64,000 nucleotides of DNA from Cellulomonas sp. (GCF_015234515.1 NZ_JADGMY010000036.1:20809-84808), one strand, 5' to 3'. Positions 43,418 through 51,664 are shown, counted from the stretch's first letter. Program-made: numbers and translations. The notes: generated by a model from the sequence alone, not told the origin.

Positions 43418-43912
43418 CGTGGTGCCTCTCGAGAGCCCGACGAGTTCTCTTCCTGGAACATCTTGCACATTACCTGCTGCGCGTCACGCCACAAGTGGGG
43501 ACGATAACGCCTGGTCGTGGCAGAAAAAGATCCTGCGGCGCGACCTGAACATTCGACCTGCACACGCGTCTTGCACGGACGACCTGCATACTCGTTCAGG
43601 ACGACGATTGCGTCCGGCCGCTCTGGGCCGCGCGTCCTGCACATGCGTCCAGAATGCCGATCCGCATTGCGCGACTATGGCCACAAAGCGTCGCGGTCAC
43701 GTCGCCCGGCCGCCGTGGACCACATCGGCCGCCTTCCCTGCGCCGGTATTCGTGGGACGCGTTGCGCGTTCGCCCTGGTGCTCCTCGGAGGCTGTGTCGG
43801 CGTGGCCGCCCGCGCGCACGCCCCTGGCATCACCGACGTGGCCAGGACCACACCGACCACCGGACCCCTCACGCTGCTCGGCATGGGTCCTGCGGCAGCC
43901 TGAGCACGGGGG
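43418..43912. other. 495-base less GC-rich intergenic region
   Basis: GC falls to about 58-60% in the part at 43440-43660, against ~75% around it. No frame has convincing codon use in that part. It contains the 13-bp-period repeat at 43528-43589. A frame on the plus strand ending at 43903 has decent codons only in its last ~45 codons (LVLLGGCVGVAARAH, lipobox-like) but no good start. It probably serves as a control region for the YhgE cassette. Confidence 0.45.
43528..43589. repeat. Five direct repeats with 13-bp period
   Basis: Ten-base units start at 43528 (AGATCCTGCG), 43541 (CGACCTGAAC), 43554 (CGACCTGCAC), 43567 (CGTCTTGCAC) and 43580 (CGACCTGCAT), each 13 bases apart; consensus CGACCTGCAC. 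Relatives lie at 43459 (CATCTTGCAC) and 43633 (CGTCCTGCAC). The period is not a multiple of three, so this is not a protein repeat; tandem protein-binding sites are a reasonable guess. Confidence 0.6.
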
Positions 43913-44944
43913 CTACAGGCTGGGCGACTCGCTGTAGGCCGTACCCGCGGCGGCGAGGGCACCCCAGCGCGACAGCGCCCGGTAGTACTTCTTGCGGTAG
44001 CCGCCCTCGAGCATCTGCGCGGTGAAGAGCCCGCTGCCGTCGCCCGCGATCACCGCGGGCACGTCCCGGTCATAGAGCCGGTCCACGAGCACCACGAGCC
44101 GCAGCGCGACGTCCTGACGGTCGACCTGGTGCACACCGGTCAGGCCGACCAGGTCGACGCCGTCCAGGAGGGCGCCGTACCGGCTGGGGTGCACGGACGA
44201 CAGGTGCGCGAGCAGCGCGTCGAAGTCGTCGAGCGTCGCGGCCGGGTGCCCGGCGACGGCGGCACGGACGGCGGCGGGATCGAGCACCGCGGCCGAGGTG
44301 GTCACGGCGCGGTGCCGGTGGTCCTCGCCGTCGATGCGCAGCACCTCGAAGCGGGCGGCCAGCGCCTGGATCTCCCGCAGGAAGTCCTCGGCGGCGAACC
44401 GTCCCTCGCCGAGCGAGCCGGGCAGCGTGTTCGAGGTGGCCGCGATGGCGACGCCCCGGTCGGCGAGCTCGCGCAGCAGCCGCGACATCATCACCGTGTC
44501 ACCCGGGTCGTCGAGCTCGAACTCGTCGATGCACACCAGGCGCCGCTCGCCCAGCGCGTCGACCGTCGCCGCGAACCCCAGTGCGCCCACGAGGTTCGTG
44601 AGCTCGACGAACGTGCCGTACGCGGTGCGCTCACGGCCGACCGCGTGCGCGAGCGAGGCGAGCAGGTGCGTCTTGCCGACGCCGAAGCCGCCGTCGAGGT
44701 ACACCGCCGGCGCGCTCGCGGCGGCGCGGCGCCGCCACCAGGCACCGCCGCTCCGCACGGGTCCGGTGAGCGCGTCGGCGATCTCCCGCAGTCGCTCCTG
44801 CACCTGCCGCTGCGACGGGTGCGCCGGGTCGGGCTCGTAGGTGTCGAACGACTCCCGCGCGAAGTGCCGCGGCGGGACGAGCTCGGCGAGGAGGCGGCCC
44901 GCGGGCACCTTCGGGTGCCGTGCGGTCAGGGAGGGTGCGCTCAC
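43913..44944 (-). CDS. zapE: AFG1/ZapE-like ATPase
   Basis: 343 residues, GTG start with a TATCGT box 12 to 7 bases before it (leaderless). P-loop YLDGGFGVGKTHLLASL, Walker B LVCIDEFELDDPGD, sensor region VAIAATSNTLPGSLGEGRFAAEDFLREIQALA and RLYDRDVPAVIAGD are typical of the AFG1 family, known as ZapE in E. coli where it acts at the division site. The exact role in actinobacteria is unclear. Ends in QMLEGGYRKKYYRALSRW. Divergent from the cysteine operon. Confidence 0.88.
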   Translation of the reverse strand: MSAPSLTARHPKVPAGRLLAELVPPRHFARESFDTYEPDPAHPSQRQVQERLREIADALTGPVRSGGAWWRRRAAASAPAVYLDGGFGVGKTHLLASLAHAVGRERTAYGTFVELTNLVGALGFAATVDALGERRLVCIDEFELDDPGDTVMMSRLLRELADRGVAIAATSNTLPGSLGEGRFAAEDFLREIQALAARFEVLRIDGEDHRHRAVTTSAAVLDPAAVRAAVAGHPAATLDDFDALLAHLSSVHPSRYGALLDGVDLVGLTGVHQVDRQDVALRLVVLVDRLYDRDVPAVIAGDGSGLFTAQMLEGGYRKKYYRALSRWGALAAAGTAYSESPSL

Positions 44945-45029
44945 GCGTCGACGATACGTCCCACGACCGGTGCCCGAGCAGGCTCCGTCACCGGGCCCCG
45001 ACGAGGCTTCCTGGTCGCCCGTCCACTTG

Positions 45030-45046
45030 GCGAGAACGCGTCTCGC
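45030..45046. promoter_or_regulatory. Palindrome upstream of the cys operon promoter
   Basis: GCGAGA (45030-45035) and TCTCGC (45041-45046) around ACGCG. It is centred about 59 bases before the predicted transcript start at 45097, a usual activator position. The regulator is not known. Confidence 0.35.
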
Positions 45047-45084
45047 GATCCGGACGCATGCTCCCGATTCGCCCGGGTGCGTGC

Positions 45085-45090
45085 CACGCT
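45085..45090 (+). promoter_or_regulatory. -10 box of the leaderless leader peptide
   Basis: CACGCT lies exactly 12 to 7 bases before the GTG at 45097. No ribosome site precedes that GTG, so the leader peptide is probably translated from the 5' end. Confidence 0.4.
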
Positions 45091-45096
45091 CGTCAC

Positions 45097-45180
45097 GTGA
45101 ACCTCCCCGGGAGCCGCTTCCAGTGTCGGTGCTGTTGCGCCGCCGCGGTCCCGTGTGCCTGCTGTCCGCGGAACCGCTGA
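45097..45180 (+). CDS. Cysteine-rich leader peptide (attenuator) of the sulfate assimilation operon
   Basis: A 27-residue frame from GTG to TGA, with seven cysteines including a CRCCC run and a PCACC run near its end. It lies 105 bases before the sulfite reductase ATG and behind a leaderless-type -10 box. Cys-rich leaderless upstream frames that sense Cys-tRNA by ribosome stalling are described in mycobacterial cysteine operons. Here stalling at the Cys codons would affect folding of the hairpin at 45208-45245, which lies between the leader stop and the sulfite reductase ribosome site. The mechanism is inferred; the frame itself is seen directly. Confidence 0.72.
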   Translation: MNLPGSRFQCRCCCAAAVPCACCPRNR

Positions 45181-45207
45181 CCCGCCCCGTTCCCCCACGG
45201 GCGTGCG

Positions 45208-45245
45208 GTCCGCGCCCGTGACCACGACCTCTGTCGTGCGCGGAC
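45208..45245 (+). promoter_or_regulatory. Hairpin downstream of the Cys leader peptide
   Basis: GTCCGCG (45208-45214) pairs with CGCGGAC (45239-45245), and CACGAC (45223-45228) with GTCGTG (45233-45238) around a CTCT loop; eight bases are bulged on the 5' side. It sits between leader stop and ribosome site, so it could be the attenuator stem. Confidence 0.45.
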
Positions 45246-45284
45246 GCGTGAGCACGCTCCCCCAGCACCTCGGAGGTGGCGCCC

Positions 45285-46955
45285 ATGGCGCAGACGACGT
45301 CCCGTACCCCCAGCGCCCCGCCCGCCAAGCGACCCGAGGGCCAGTGGGCCTTCGACCAGCGCGAGCCGCTCAACGCCAACGAGCAGCTCAAGCAGCAGGA
45401 CGACGGCCTCAACGTCCGCGAGCGCATCGAGACCGTGTACGCCCGCGAGGGCTTCGCGTCGATCCCCGGCGACGACCTGCGCGGACGCATGCGCTGGTGG
45501 GGGCTCTACACCCAGCGCAAGCCCGGGATCGACGGCGGCCGGACGGCCACGCTCGAGCCGCACGAGCTCGAGGACGAGTACTTCATGCTGCGCGTGCGCT
45601 GCGACGGCGGCGCCCTGAGCCTGCGCCAGCTGCGCACCATCGCCGGGGTGTCCCAGGAGTTCGGCCGCGGCACCGCCGACATCACCGACCGCCAGAACAT
45701 CCAGCTGCACTGGATCCGCATCGAGGACGTCCCGGAGATCTGGCGGCGTCTGGAGTCCGTCGGGCTGTCCACGCAGGAGGCGTGCGGCGACGTGCCCCGC
45801 GTGATCATCGGCTCGCCCGTCGCAGGCGTCGCGGCGGACGAGATCATCGACGGCACCCCCGCCGTCGAGGCGATCCGTGACCGGTACATCGGCGACCCCG
45901 CGTACTCGAACCTGCCGCGCAAGTTCAAGACCGCGATCAGCGGGTCCCCGCACCAGGACGTCGCCCACGAGATCAACGACGTCGCGTTCGTCGGTGTCGT
46001 GCACCCCGACCTCGGGCCCGGGTTCGACCTGTGGGTCGGCGGCGCGCTGTCGACCAACCCGATGCTCGGCAAGCGGCTCGGCGCGTTCGTCACGCTCGAG
46101 CAGGTCCCGACGGTCTGGTCCGGCGTCGTGGGGATCTTCCGGGACTACGGCTACCGCCGGCTGCGCACGCGCGCCCGCCTCAAGTTCCTGCTCGCCGACT
46201 GGGGGACCGAGGTGTTCCGCCAGGTGCTCGAGACCGAGTACCTCGGCTACGCGCTGCCCGACGGCCCCGAGCCGCCCCCGCCACCCACGGGCAACCGCGA
46301 CCACGTCGGCGTGCACCCCCAGAAGGACGGCCGGTTCTACGTGGGCGCGGCCCCCGCCGTGGGTCGCGTCTCCGGTCCCGTGCTCACGGCGCTCGCCGAT
46401 CTCGTCGAGGAGGCGGGCTCCGACCGGGTCCGGCTGACGACCGAGCAGAAGCTCGTCGTGCTGGACGTCGAGGCCGGACGCGTCGACGCCCTCGTCGACG
46501 GGCTCGAGTCGCTCGGGCTGCGCGTCCGCACCGCCTCCACCTTCCGCCGCGGCACCATGGCGTGCACCGGCATCGAGTTCTGCAAGCTCGCCATCGTCGA
46601 GACCAAGGGCCGCGCGACGGCGCTGGTCGGGGAGCTCGAGCGTCGCCTGCCGACGTTCGACCAGCCGATCACCATCAACGTGAACGGCTGCCCCAACTCC
46701 TGCGCGCGCATCCAGACCGCCGACATCGGACTCAAGGGTGTGCTGGCCGGCGAGGAGGAGGGCTACCAGGTGCACCTCGGCGGTGGCCTGGGCCTCACCA
46801 GCGGGCTCGGCAAGACGCTGCGCGGGCTGCGGGTGCCGTCCTCCGAGCTGCCGGACTACGTCGAGCGCGTCACGCGTCGGTTCGACGAGCAGCGCGAGCC
46901 CGGCGAGGTCTTCGCGCAGTGGGTGCAGCGCGCCGCCGAGGAGGACCTGCGATGA
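45285..46955 (+). CDS. sir: Ferredoxin-dependent assimilatory sulfite reductase (SirA/NirA type)
   Basis: 556 residues; ATG eight bases after GGAGG. Two ferredoxin-like half domains and two siroheme/[4Fe-4S] halves. The cluster cysteines are in TMACTGIEFCKLAI (CX5C) and VNGCPNSCAR (CX3C); TDRQNIQLHWI and GRGTADITDRQ match siroheme contacts. It reduces sulfite to sulfide using ferredoxin. Similar proteins are labelled nitrite reductase (NirA), but the cys gene neighbours favour sulfite. First structural gene of a tightly overlapping operon. Confidence 0.9.
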   Translation: MAQTTSRTPSAPPAKRPEGQWAFDQREPLNANEQLKQQDDGLNVRERIETVYAREGFASIPGDDLRGRMRWWGLYTQRKPGIDGGRTATLEPHELEDEYFMLRVRCDGGALSLRQLRTIAGVSQEFGRGTADITDRQNIQLHWIRIEDVPEIWRRLESVGLSTQEACGDVPRVIIGSPVAGVAADEIIDGTPAVEAIRDRYIGDPAYSNLPRKFKTAISGSPHQDVAHEINDVAFVGVVHPDLGPGFDLWVGGALSTNPMLGKRLGAFVTLEQVPTVWSGVVGIFRDYGYRRLRTRARLKFLLADWGTEVFRQVLETEYLGYALPDGPEPPPPPTGNRDHVGVHPQKDGRFYVGAAPAVGRVSGPVLTALADLVEEAGSDRVRLTTEQKLVVLDVEAGRVDALVDGLESLGLRVRTASTFRRGTMACTGIEFCKLAIVETKGRATALVGELERRLPTFDQPITINVNGCPNSCARIQTADIGLKGVLAGEEEGYQVHLGGGLGLTSGLGKTLRGLRVPSSELPDYVERVTRRFDEQREPGEVFAQWVQRAAEEDLR

Positions 46956-47113
46956 GCGAGCCGGACGCCGGGCAGCGCGCCGTGCCGTACTACTGCCCGT
47001 TCTGCGCCGGCGAGGACCTGTGGCCGGCCAGCGAGACGCACGGGCAGTGGGAGTGCCGCTCGTGCGCCCGTGCCTTCGCGCTGCGCTTCCTCGGCCTGGT
47101 GGGTGCACGGTGA
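46952..47113 (+). CDS. Small zinc-ribbon protein between sulfite reductase and CysH
   Basis: 53 residues. ATG overlaps the sulfite reductase stop, and its own stop overlaps the cysH GTG. It has two knuckles, YYCPFC and WECRSC, 19 residues apart, fitting one zinc ribbon; the rest is GEDLWPASETHGQ between them and a basic end (RAFALRFLG). A small gene at this position between the sulfite reductase and cysH genes is common in actinobacteria. Function unknown; possible roles are in electron transfer or assembly of the reductases. Confidence 0.82.
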   Translation: MSEPDAGQRAVPYYCPFCAGEDLWPASETHGQWECRSCARAFALRFLGLVGAR

Positions 47114-47829
47114 GCGCGAGCACGCCCTCCGTCACGGGCCTGTCGCCCGACGAGCTGCGCGCCCTGGCCGAGCAGGCCGGCCGCGAGCTGGAGGGCGCCC
47201 ACCCCGCGGACGTCCTGCGCTGGGCGCGCACGGTCTTCGGGACCGACCTCGTGCTCGCGTCGTCGATGGGCGACGAGGTCCTCGTCGACATCGCCGCGAA
47301 GGCGGCCCCCGGCATCGACGTCATCTTCCTCGACACCGGGTACCACTTCGCCGAGACCCTCGGCACCCGCGACTACTACGCCGACTTCACCGACGTGACC
47401 CTGCGCACGGTCCTGCCGCTGCGCACGGTCGCGGAGCAGGACGCCGAGCACGGCCCGCGGCTGCACGAGCGCGACCCGAACCTGTGCTGCGCGCTGCGCA
47501 AGGTCGAGCCCCTCGAGCGCGGTCTCGCCCCGTACACGGCGTGGGTCACCGGCATGCGCCGCGAGGACGCCCCGACCCGCACGGACATCACCGTGGTCGG
47601 GTGGGACGCCCGGCGGTCGAAGGTCAAGCTCAACCCCCTGGCGGCGTGGACGTGGGACGACGTGAACGCGTACGTCGCCGAGCACCACGTGGTGCTCAAC
47701 CCGCTGCGAGAGCTGGGGTACGCCTCGATCGGCTGCGCGCCGTGCACGCGCGCGGTCGCACCGGGCGAGGACCCCCGCGCCGGACGCTGGGCAGGGACGA
47801 ACAAGACGGAATGCGGGCTGCACACATGA
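47110..47829 (+). CDS. cysH: Phosphoadenylyl/adenylyl sulfate reductase CysH (APS type)
   Basis: 239 residues, GTG start. SSMGDEVLVD is the modified PP-loop, VIFLDTGYHFAET follows, and the four iron-sulfur cysteines are present as NLCCALRKVEPL (CC) and SIGCAPCTRAV (CX2C), which marks [4Fe-4S] enzymes that act on adenylyl sulfate (APS) directly. The C-terminal ECGLH carries the catalytic Cys. It reduces APS to sulfite with thioredoxin. No APS kinase gene is in the operon, in keeping with the APS route. Confidence 0.93.
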   Translation: MSASTPSVTGLSPDELRALAEQAGRELEGAHPADVLRWARTVFGTDLVLASSMGDEVLVDIAAKAAPGIDVIFLDTGYHFAETLGTRDYYADFTDVTLRTVLPLRTVAEQDAEHGPRLHERDPNLCCALRKVEPLERGLAPYTAWVTGMRREDAPTRTDITVVGWDARRSKVKLNPLAAWTWDDVNAYVAEHHVVLNPLRELGYASIGCAPCTRAVAPGEDPRAGRWAGTNKTECGLHT

Positions 47830-48767
47830 CCACGACGATCCCCACCGACACGCACCCCCGATCCTCCGCTCCCCCGCGGCTGACCCAGCTGGACGCGCTG
47901 GAGTCGGAGGGCATCCACGTGATGCGCGAGGTCGCCGGCGAGTTCGAGCGCCCCGTGCTGCTGTTCTCCGGCGGCAAGGACTCGATCGTCATGCTGCACC
48001 TCGCGCGCAAGGCCTTCTGGCCCGCGCCGGTGCCGTTCCCCGTCATGCACGTCGACACCGGGCACAACTTCCCGGAGGTCATCGCGTACCGGGACCGCAC
48101 GGTCGCCGAGCTCGGTCTGCGCCTCGTCGTGGCGAGCGTGCAGGACGCGATCGACGACGGCCGCGTGGTCGAGCGCCCCGGTGGGTCGCGCAACCCGCTG
48201 CAGACCGTGCCGCTGCTCGACGCGATCACGGCGCACCGGTTCGACGCCGTGTTCGGCGGTGGGCGGCGCGACGAGGAGAAGGCGCGGGCCAAGGAGCGGA
48301 TGTTCTCGCTGCGCGACGAGTTCGGGCAGTGGGACCCGCGCCGGCAGCGACCCGAGCTGTGGGACCTCTACAACGGGCGCCACAAGCAGGGCGAGCACGT
48401 GCGCGTGTTCCCCCTGTCGAACTGGACCGAGCTCGACGTGTGGCGGTACATCGAGCGCGAGGGCATCGACCTGCCGGACATCTACTTCACGCACGAGCGC
48501 GACGTGTTCGCGCGCGACGGCATGTGGCTCACGGCGGGTTCCTGGGGCGGGCCGCGCCCCGACGAGCACGTCGAGCGGCGGCACGTCCGCTACCGGACGG
48601 TCGGGGACATGAGCTGCACCGGCGCCGTCGACTCGACGGCCGCCGACGTCGCGGACGTCATCGCCGAGGTGGCCGCGAGCCGGCTCACCGAGCGCGGTGC
48701 GACCCGCGCGGACGACCGGGCCTCCGAGGCCGCCATGGAGGACCGCAAGCGCGAGGGGTACTTCTGA
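47826..48767 (+). CDS. cysD: Sulfate adenylyltransferase subunit 2 CysD
   Basis: 313 residues. ATG overlaps the cysH stop. PP-loop LLFSGGKDSIVMLHLARKAF, VMHVDTGHNFPEVI, FDAVFGGGRRDEEKARAKERMFSLRDEFGQWDPRRQRPELW and MEDRKREGYF at the end are diagnostic. With CysN it makes APS from ATP and sulfate. Confidence 0.95.
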   Translation: MTTTIPTDTHPRSSAPPRLTQLDALESEGIHVMREVAGEFERPVLLFSGGKDSIVMLHLARKAFWPAPVPFPVMHVDTGHNFPEVIAYRDRTVAELGLRLVVASVQDAIDDGRVVERPGGSRNPLQTVPLLDAITAHRFDAVFGGGRRDEEKARAKERMFSLRDEFGQWDPRRQRPELWDLYNGRHKQGEHVRVFPLSNWTELDVWRYIEREGIDLPDIYFTHERDVFARDGMWLTAGSWGGPRPDEHVERRHVRYRTVGDMSCTGAVDSTAADVADVIAEVAASRLTERGATRADDRASEAAMEDRKREGYF

Positions 48768-50230
48768 TGGGCACGCACGCACCGGCCGGGCTGGCACGGC
48801 CCGCGCCGTCCGACGTCGCCGCGGTCACCGACCCCGGCGACCACACGCAGCGTGACCTGCTGCGGCTGGCGACCGCGGGGTCGGTCGACGACGGCAAGAG
48901 CACCCTCATCGGCCGGCTGCTGTACGACACGAAGTCGGTCCTGGCCGACCAGTTGTCGGCGGTCGAGCGCGCCACGGCCGCCCGCGGCGGTGGCGGCGCG
49001 GGCGTCGACCTCGCGCTGCTGACCGACGGTCTGCGGGCCGAGCGGGAGCAGGGCATCACGATCGACGTCGCGTACCGCTACTTCTCGACGGCGCGCCGCG
49101 CGTTCGTCCTGGCGGACACGCCCGGCCACGTGCAGTACACGCGCAACATGGTCACGGGCGCCTCGACCGCCGAGCTGGCGATCGTGCTCGTCGACGCCCG
49201 CAAGGGCGTGCTGGAGCAGACGCGTCGGCACGCGGCGCTGACCGCGCTGCTCGGTGTCCCGAACGTCGTGCTCGCGGTCAACAAGATGGACCTCGTGGGC
49301 TTCGACGAGGCCACGTTCCGCTCGATCGCCCGCGAGTTCGCGGACTACGCGCACGTGCTGGGGCTGCCCGCCGTGCACGCCGTGCCGCTGTCGGCGCTCG
49401 ACGGCGACAACGTCGTCGACCGGTCCGCGCGGGCGCCCTGGTACGACGGGCCGACGCTCCTCGAGCTGCTCGAGAACGTGCCGGTCGCCCGGGACGCGTC
49501 CACCGAGCCGCTGCGCATGCCCGTGCAGTACGTCATCCGCCCGCGCACGCCGGAGCACCCGGACTACCGCGGGTACGCGGGCAAGGTCGCCTCGGGCGTC
49601 GTCCGCGTCGGCGACGAGCTGCGCGTGCTGCCGTCGGGACGCACGAGCCGCGTCGTCGCCCTCGACACGTTCGACGGGCCGCTCGACGCCGCCGACGCAC
49701 CGCGGTCGGTGACCGTGCGGCTCGCCGACGACCTCGACGTCGCGCGCGGGGACGTCCTCGTCCCCGCGTCCGAGCACGTGGCGACCGGCCAGGACCTGGT
49801 CGGGACGGTCTGCTGGCTGACCGAGCGCCGCTCGGTGCCCGGCTCCCGGGTCCTGGTGCGTGTCGGCACGCGCACGGTCCGGGGCCTGCTGCGCGAGGTC
49901 GACGCCCGGCTGGACGTCGACACCCTCACGGTCGAGCAGTGGGACTCCGTCGACACGCTGCACACCATCGACGCGACCGACACGTCCACCGAGGCCGCGC
50001 CGCGGTCGCTGGGGCTCAACGCGATCGGACGGGCCCGGCTGCGGCTGGCCGAGCCGGTCGTGCTCGACGACTACGCGACCCACCGCCGGACCGGCGGGTT
50101 CCTCGTGGTGGACCCCGCCGACGGCAGCACGCTCGCGGCCGGGCTGATCGGCCCCACGCTGCTGGACCGGCTCGCCCCGGTGCGGGCGGACGAGCGCGAC
50201 GACGACTGGCTCGCCGGGGCGGGGATATGA
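48767..50230 (+). CDS. cysN: Sulfate adenylyltransferase subunit 1 CysN (GTPase)
   Basis: 487 residues. The ATG shares one base with the cysD stop. GTPase motifs: GSVDDGKST (G1), DTPGH (G3), NKMD (G4). The region QGITIDVAYRYF is the switch typical of CysN. C-terminal beta barrels follow. It lacks a fused APS kinase (CysC) domain, which agrees with an APS-type CysH next to it. Confidence 0.95.
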   Translation: MGTHAPAGLARPAPSDVAAVTDPGDHTQRDLLRLATAGSVDDGKSTLIGRLLYDTKSVLADQLSAVERATAARGGGGAGVDLALLTDGLRAEREQGITIDVAYRYFSTARRAFVLADTPGHVQYTRNMVTGASTAELAIVLVDARKGVLEQTRRHAALTALLGVPNVVLAVNKMDLVGFDEATFRSIAREFADYAHVLGLPAVHAVPLSALDGDNVVDRSARAPWYDGPTLLELLENVPVARDASTEPLRMPVQYVIRPRTPEHPDYRGYAGKVASGVVRVGDELRVLPSGRTSRVVALDTFDGPLDAADAPRSVTVRLADDLDVARGDVLVPASEHVATGQDLVGTVCWLTERRSVPGSRVLVRVGTRTVRGLLREVDARLDVDTLTVEQWDSVDTLHTIDATDTSTEAAPRSLGLNAIGRARLRLAEPVVLDDYATHRRTGGFLVVDPADGSTLAAGLIGPTLLDRLAPVRADERDDDWLAGAGI

Positions 50231-51528
50231 CGACGCGGCACCCCCTGCTGCTGGACCTCGCGGGCCGCCGGGTCGTGGTCGTCGGCGGCGGTCCGGTCGC
50301 CGCCCGCCGGACGCGGGGCGTGCTCGCCGACGGTGCCGACGTGCACGTCGTCGCGCCTGCGCTGTGCGAGGACCTCACGGACCTCGCCGCGGCCGGGGCG
50401 GTCACGTGGCACGCCCGCGAGTACGCGCCCGGCGACCTCGCCGACGCGTGGCTGGTCCACACCGCGACGGGTGAGCGGCGCACCGACGACGCGGTGGCAG
50501 CCGAGGCCGAGGCCGCACGCACGTGGTGCGTGCGCGCGGACGACGCCGCCGCGTCGACGGCCTGGACCCCCGCCGTCGCCCGCGCGGGCGACGTGACGGT
50601 CGCGGTGGGCGCGGGTGGCGACCCGCGGCGCGCGGTCGCGCTGCGCTCCGCGCTGCAGGTGCAGCTCGACACCGGTGCCCTCCCGCTGCGCCGCCGTCGC
50701 CCCGGGGCGGGGCACGTCACGCTCGTCGGCGGCGGGCCCGGCGACCCCGGCCTCATCACGACGCGCGGTCGGCGCGCGCTCGCCGAGGCGGACGTCGTCG
50801 TCGTCGACCGGCTCGCGCCGCGCGCGCTGCTCGACGAGCTCGAGCCGGACGTCGAGGTCGTCGAGGCGGGCAAGGCCCCGCACGCCCACACGCTCACGCA
50901 GAGCGAGATCAACGTGCTGCTCGTCGAGCGCGCCCGCGCCGGGCAGCGGGTCGTACGACTCAAGGGCGGCGACCCGTTCGTGCTCGGCCGCGGCGGGGAG
51001 GAGCTGGCCGCCTGCCGTGCGGCCGGTGTGGCGGTCGAGGTCGTCCCCGGCGTCACGAGCGCCATCGCCGTGCCCGGCGCAGCCGACATCCCCGTGACCC
51101 ACCGCGACGTCGCCCGTCAGGTCACCATCGTGTCGGCGCACGACGCCGACACCGACTGGCAGACGCTGGCGCGGCTGCGCGGCACGCTCGTCCTCCTCAT
51201 GGGTGTGGGCCGCCTCGCGGAGCACATGGCGTGCCTCGCCTCGCACGGGCTCGACGCGGCCACACCCGTGGCAGTCGTCGAGGACGGCACCCTGCCCACC
51301 CAGCGCACGACGCTCGGCACGCTCGCCGACATCGCCGCCCGCGCGCAGGAGGTCGGCGTCCGCAACCCGGCGGTCGTGGTGGTGGGGGCGGTGGCCGCCC
51401 TGGGACCCGCTCTGCGGGGCGAGGGCGACACCCCGGCCGTGGCCCGGCCCCGGTCGGCGGCCCCGCCCCGGTCGGCAGGTGAGCAGCCGGCGGCGCCCGG
51501 CGCGGCGCGCGTGAGCACCCGGAGCTGA
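50227..51528 (+). CDS. cysG: Second CysG-like siroheme synthase (precorrin-2 dehydrogenase + SUMT)
   Basis: 433 residues, ATG overlapping the cysN stop. N-terminal VVVVGGGPVAARRTRGVL (NAD site), C-terminal VTLVGGGPGDPGLITTRGRRAL, VVRLKGGDPFVLGRGGEELAACRAAGVAVEVVPGVTSAIAVPGAADIPVTHR, LVLLMGV. It makes sirohydrochlorin for the sulfite reductase of this operon. It is a paralogue of 6439-7707, so the genome keeps one copy in each siroheme enzyme operon. No ferrochelatase gene is in this operon. A Pro/Ala-rich tail of ~35 residues closes it. Confidence 0.9.
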   Translation: MTTRHPLLLDLAGRRVVVVGGGPVAARRTRGVLADGADVHVVAPALCEDLTDLAAAGAVTWHAREYAPGDLADAWLVHTATGERRTDDAVAAEAEAARTWCVRADDAAASTAWTPAVARAGDVTVAVGAGGDPRRAVALRSALQVQLDTGALPLRRRRPGAGHVTLVGGGPGDPGLITTRGRRALAEADVVVVDRLAPRALLDELEPDVEVVEAGKAPHAHTLTQSEINVLLVERARAGQRVVRLKGGDPFVLGRGGEELAACRAAGVAVEVVPGVTSAIAVPGAADIPVTHRDVARQVTIVSAHDADTDWQTLARLRGTLVLLMGVGRLAEHMACLASHGLDAATPVAVVEDGTLPTQRTTLGTLADIAARAQEVGVRNPAVVVVGAVAALGPALRGEGDTPAVARPRSAAPPRSAGEQPAAPGAARVSTRS

Positions 51529-51602
51529 GCCCGGCGCAGGTCGAGGAGCACGACCACGGCCGGCGCCCGCAGGACGACCGACACCACACGAGAGAACGCC
51601 CG

Positions 51603-51653
51603 AGGCGGCCGGGCCGCGGCGGCGCCTCGCGTGCCGCAGCGGCCGGGCCGCCT
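51603..51653 (+). terminator. Hairpin at the end of the cys operon
   Basis: AGGCGGCCGGGCCGC (51603-51617) pairs with GCGGCCGGGCCGCCT (51639-51653) over 14 of 15 positions, loop of 21 bases. It follows the cysG stop and its right arm runs into the -10 box of the next gene. Confidence 0.5.
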
Positions 51654-51658
51654 AGCCT
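51653..51658 (+). promoter_or_regulatory. -10 box of leaderless RibD-like gene
   Basis: TAGCCT lies 12 to 7 bases before the GTG at 51665; no ribosome site is present. Confidence 0.5.
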
Positions 51659-51664
51659 GGGCGC

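Larger units (their letters stand above)
44945..45284. other. 340-base leader region of the sulfate assimilation operon
   Basis: Contains, left to right, the zapE start box, a GCGAGA-ACGCG-TCTCGC palindrome (45030-45046), the -10 box CACGCT (45085-45090), the Cys-rich leader peptide (45097-45180), a strong hairpin (45208-45245) and the GGAGG of the sulfite reductase gene (45272-45276). No other gene is seen. Confidence 0.6.

Noticed and set aside
43517..43903. Plus-strand frame of 128 codons in the less GC-rich spacer
   Set aside because: Third positions are not GC-rich in its first two thirds and no good start precedes the only protein-like end part.
44945..45284. SAM or other known riboswitch before the sulfite reductase gene
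   Set aside because: No known riboswitch core was recognised; the Cys-rich leader frame explains the region better.
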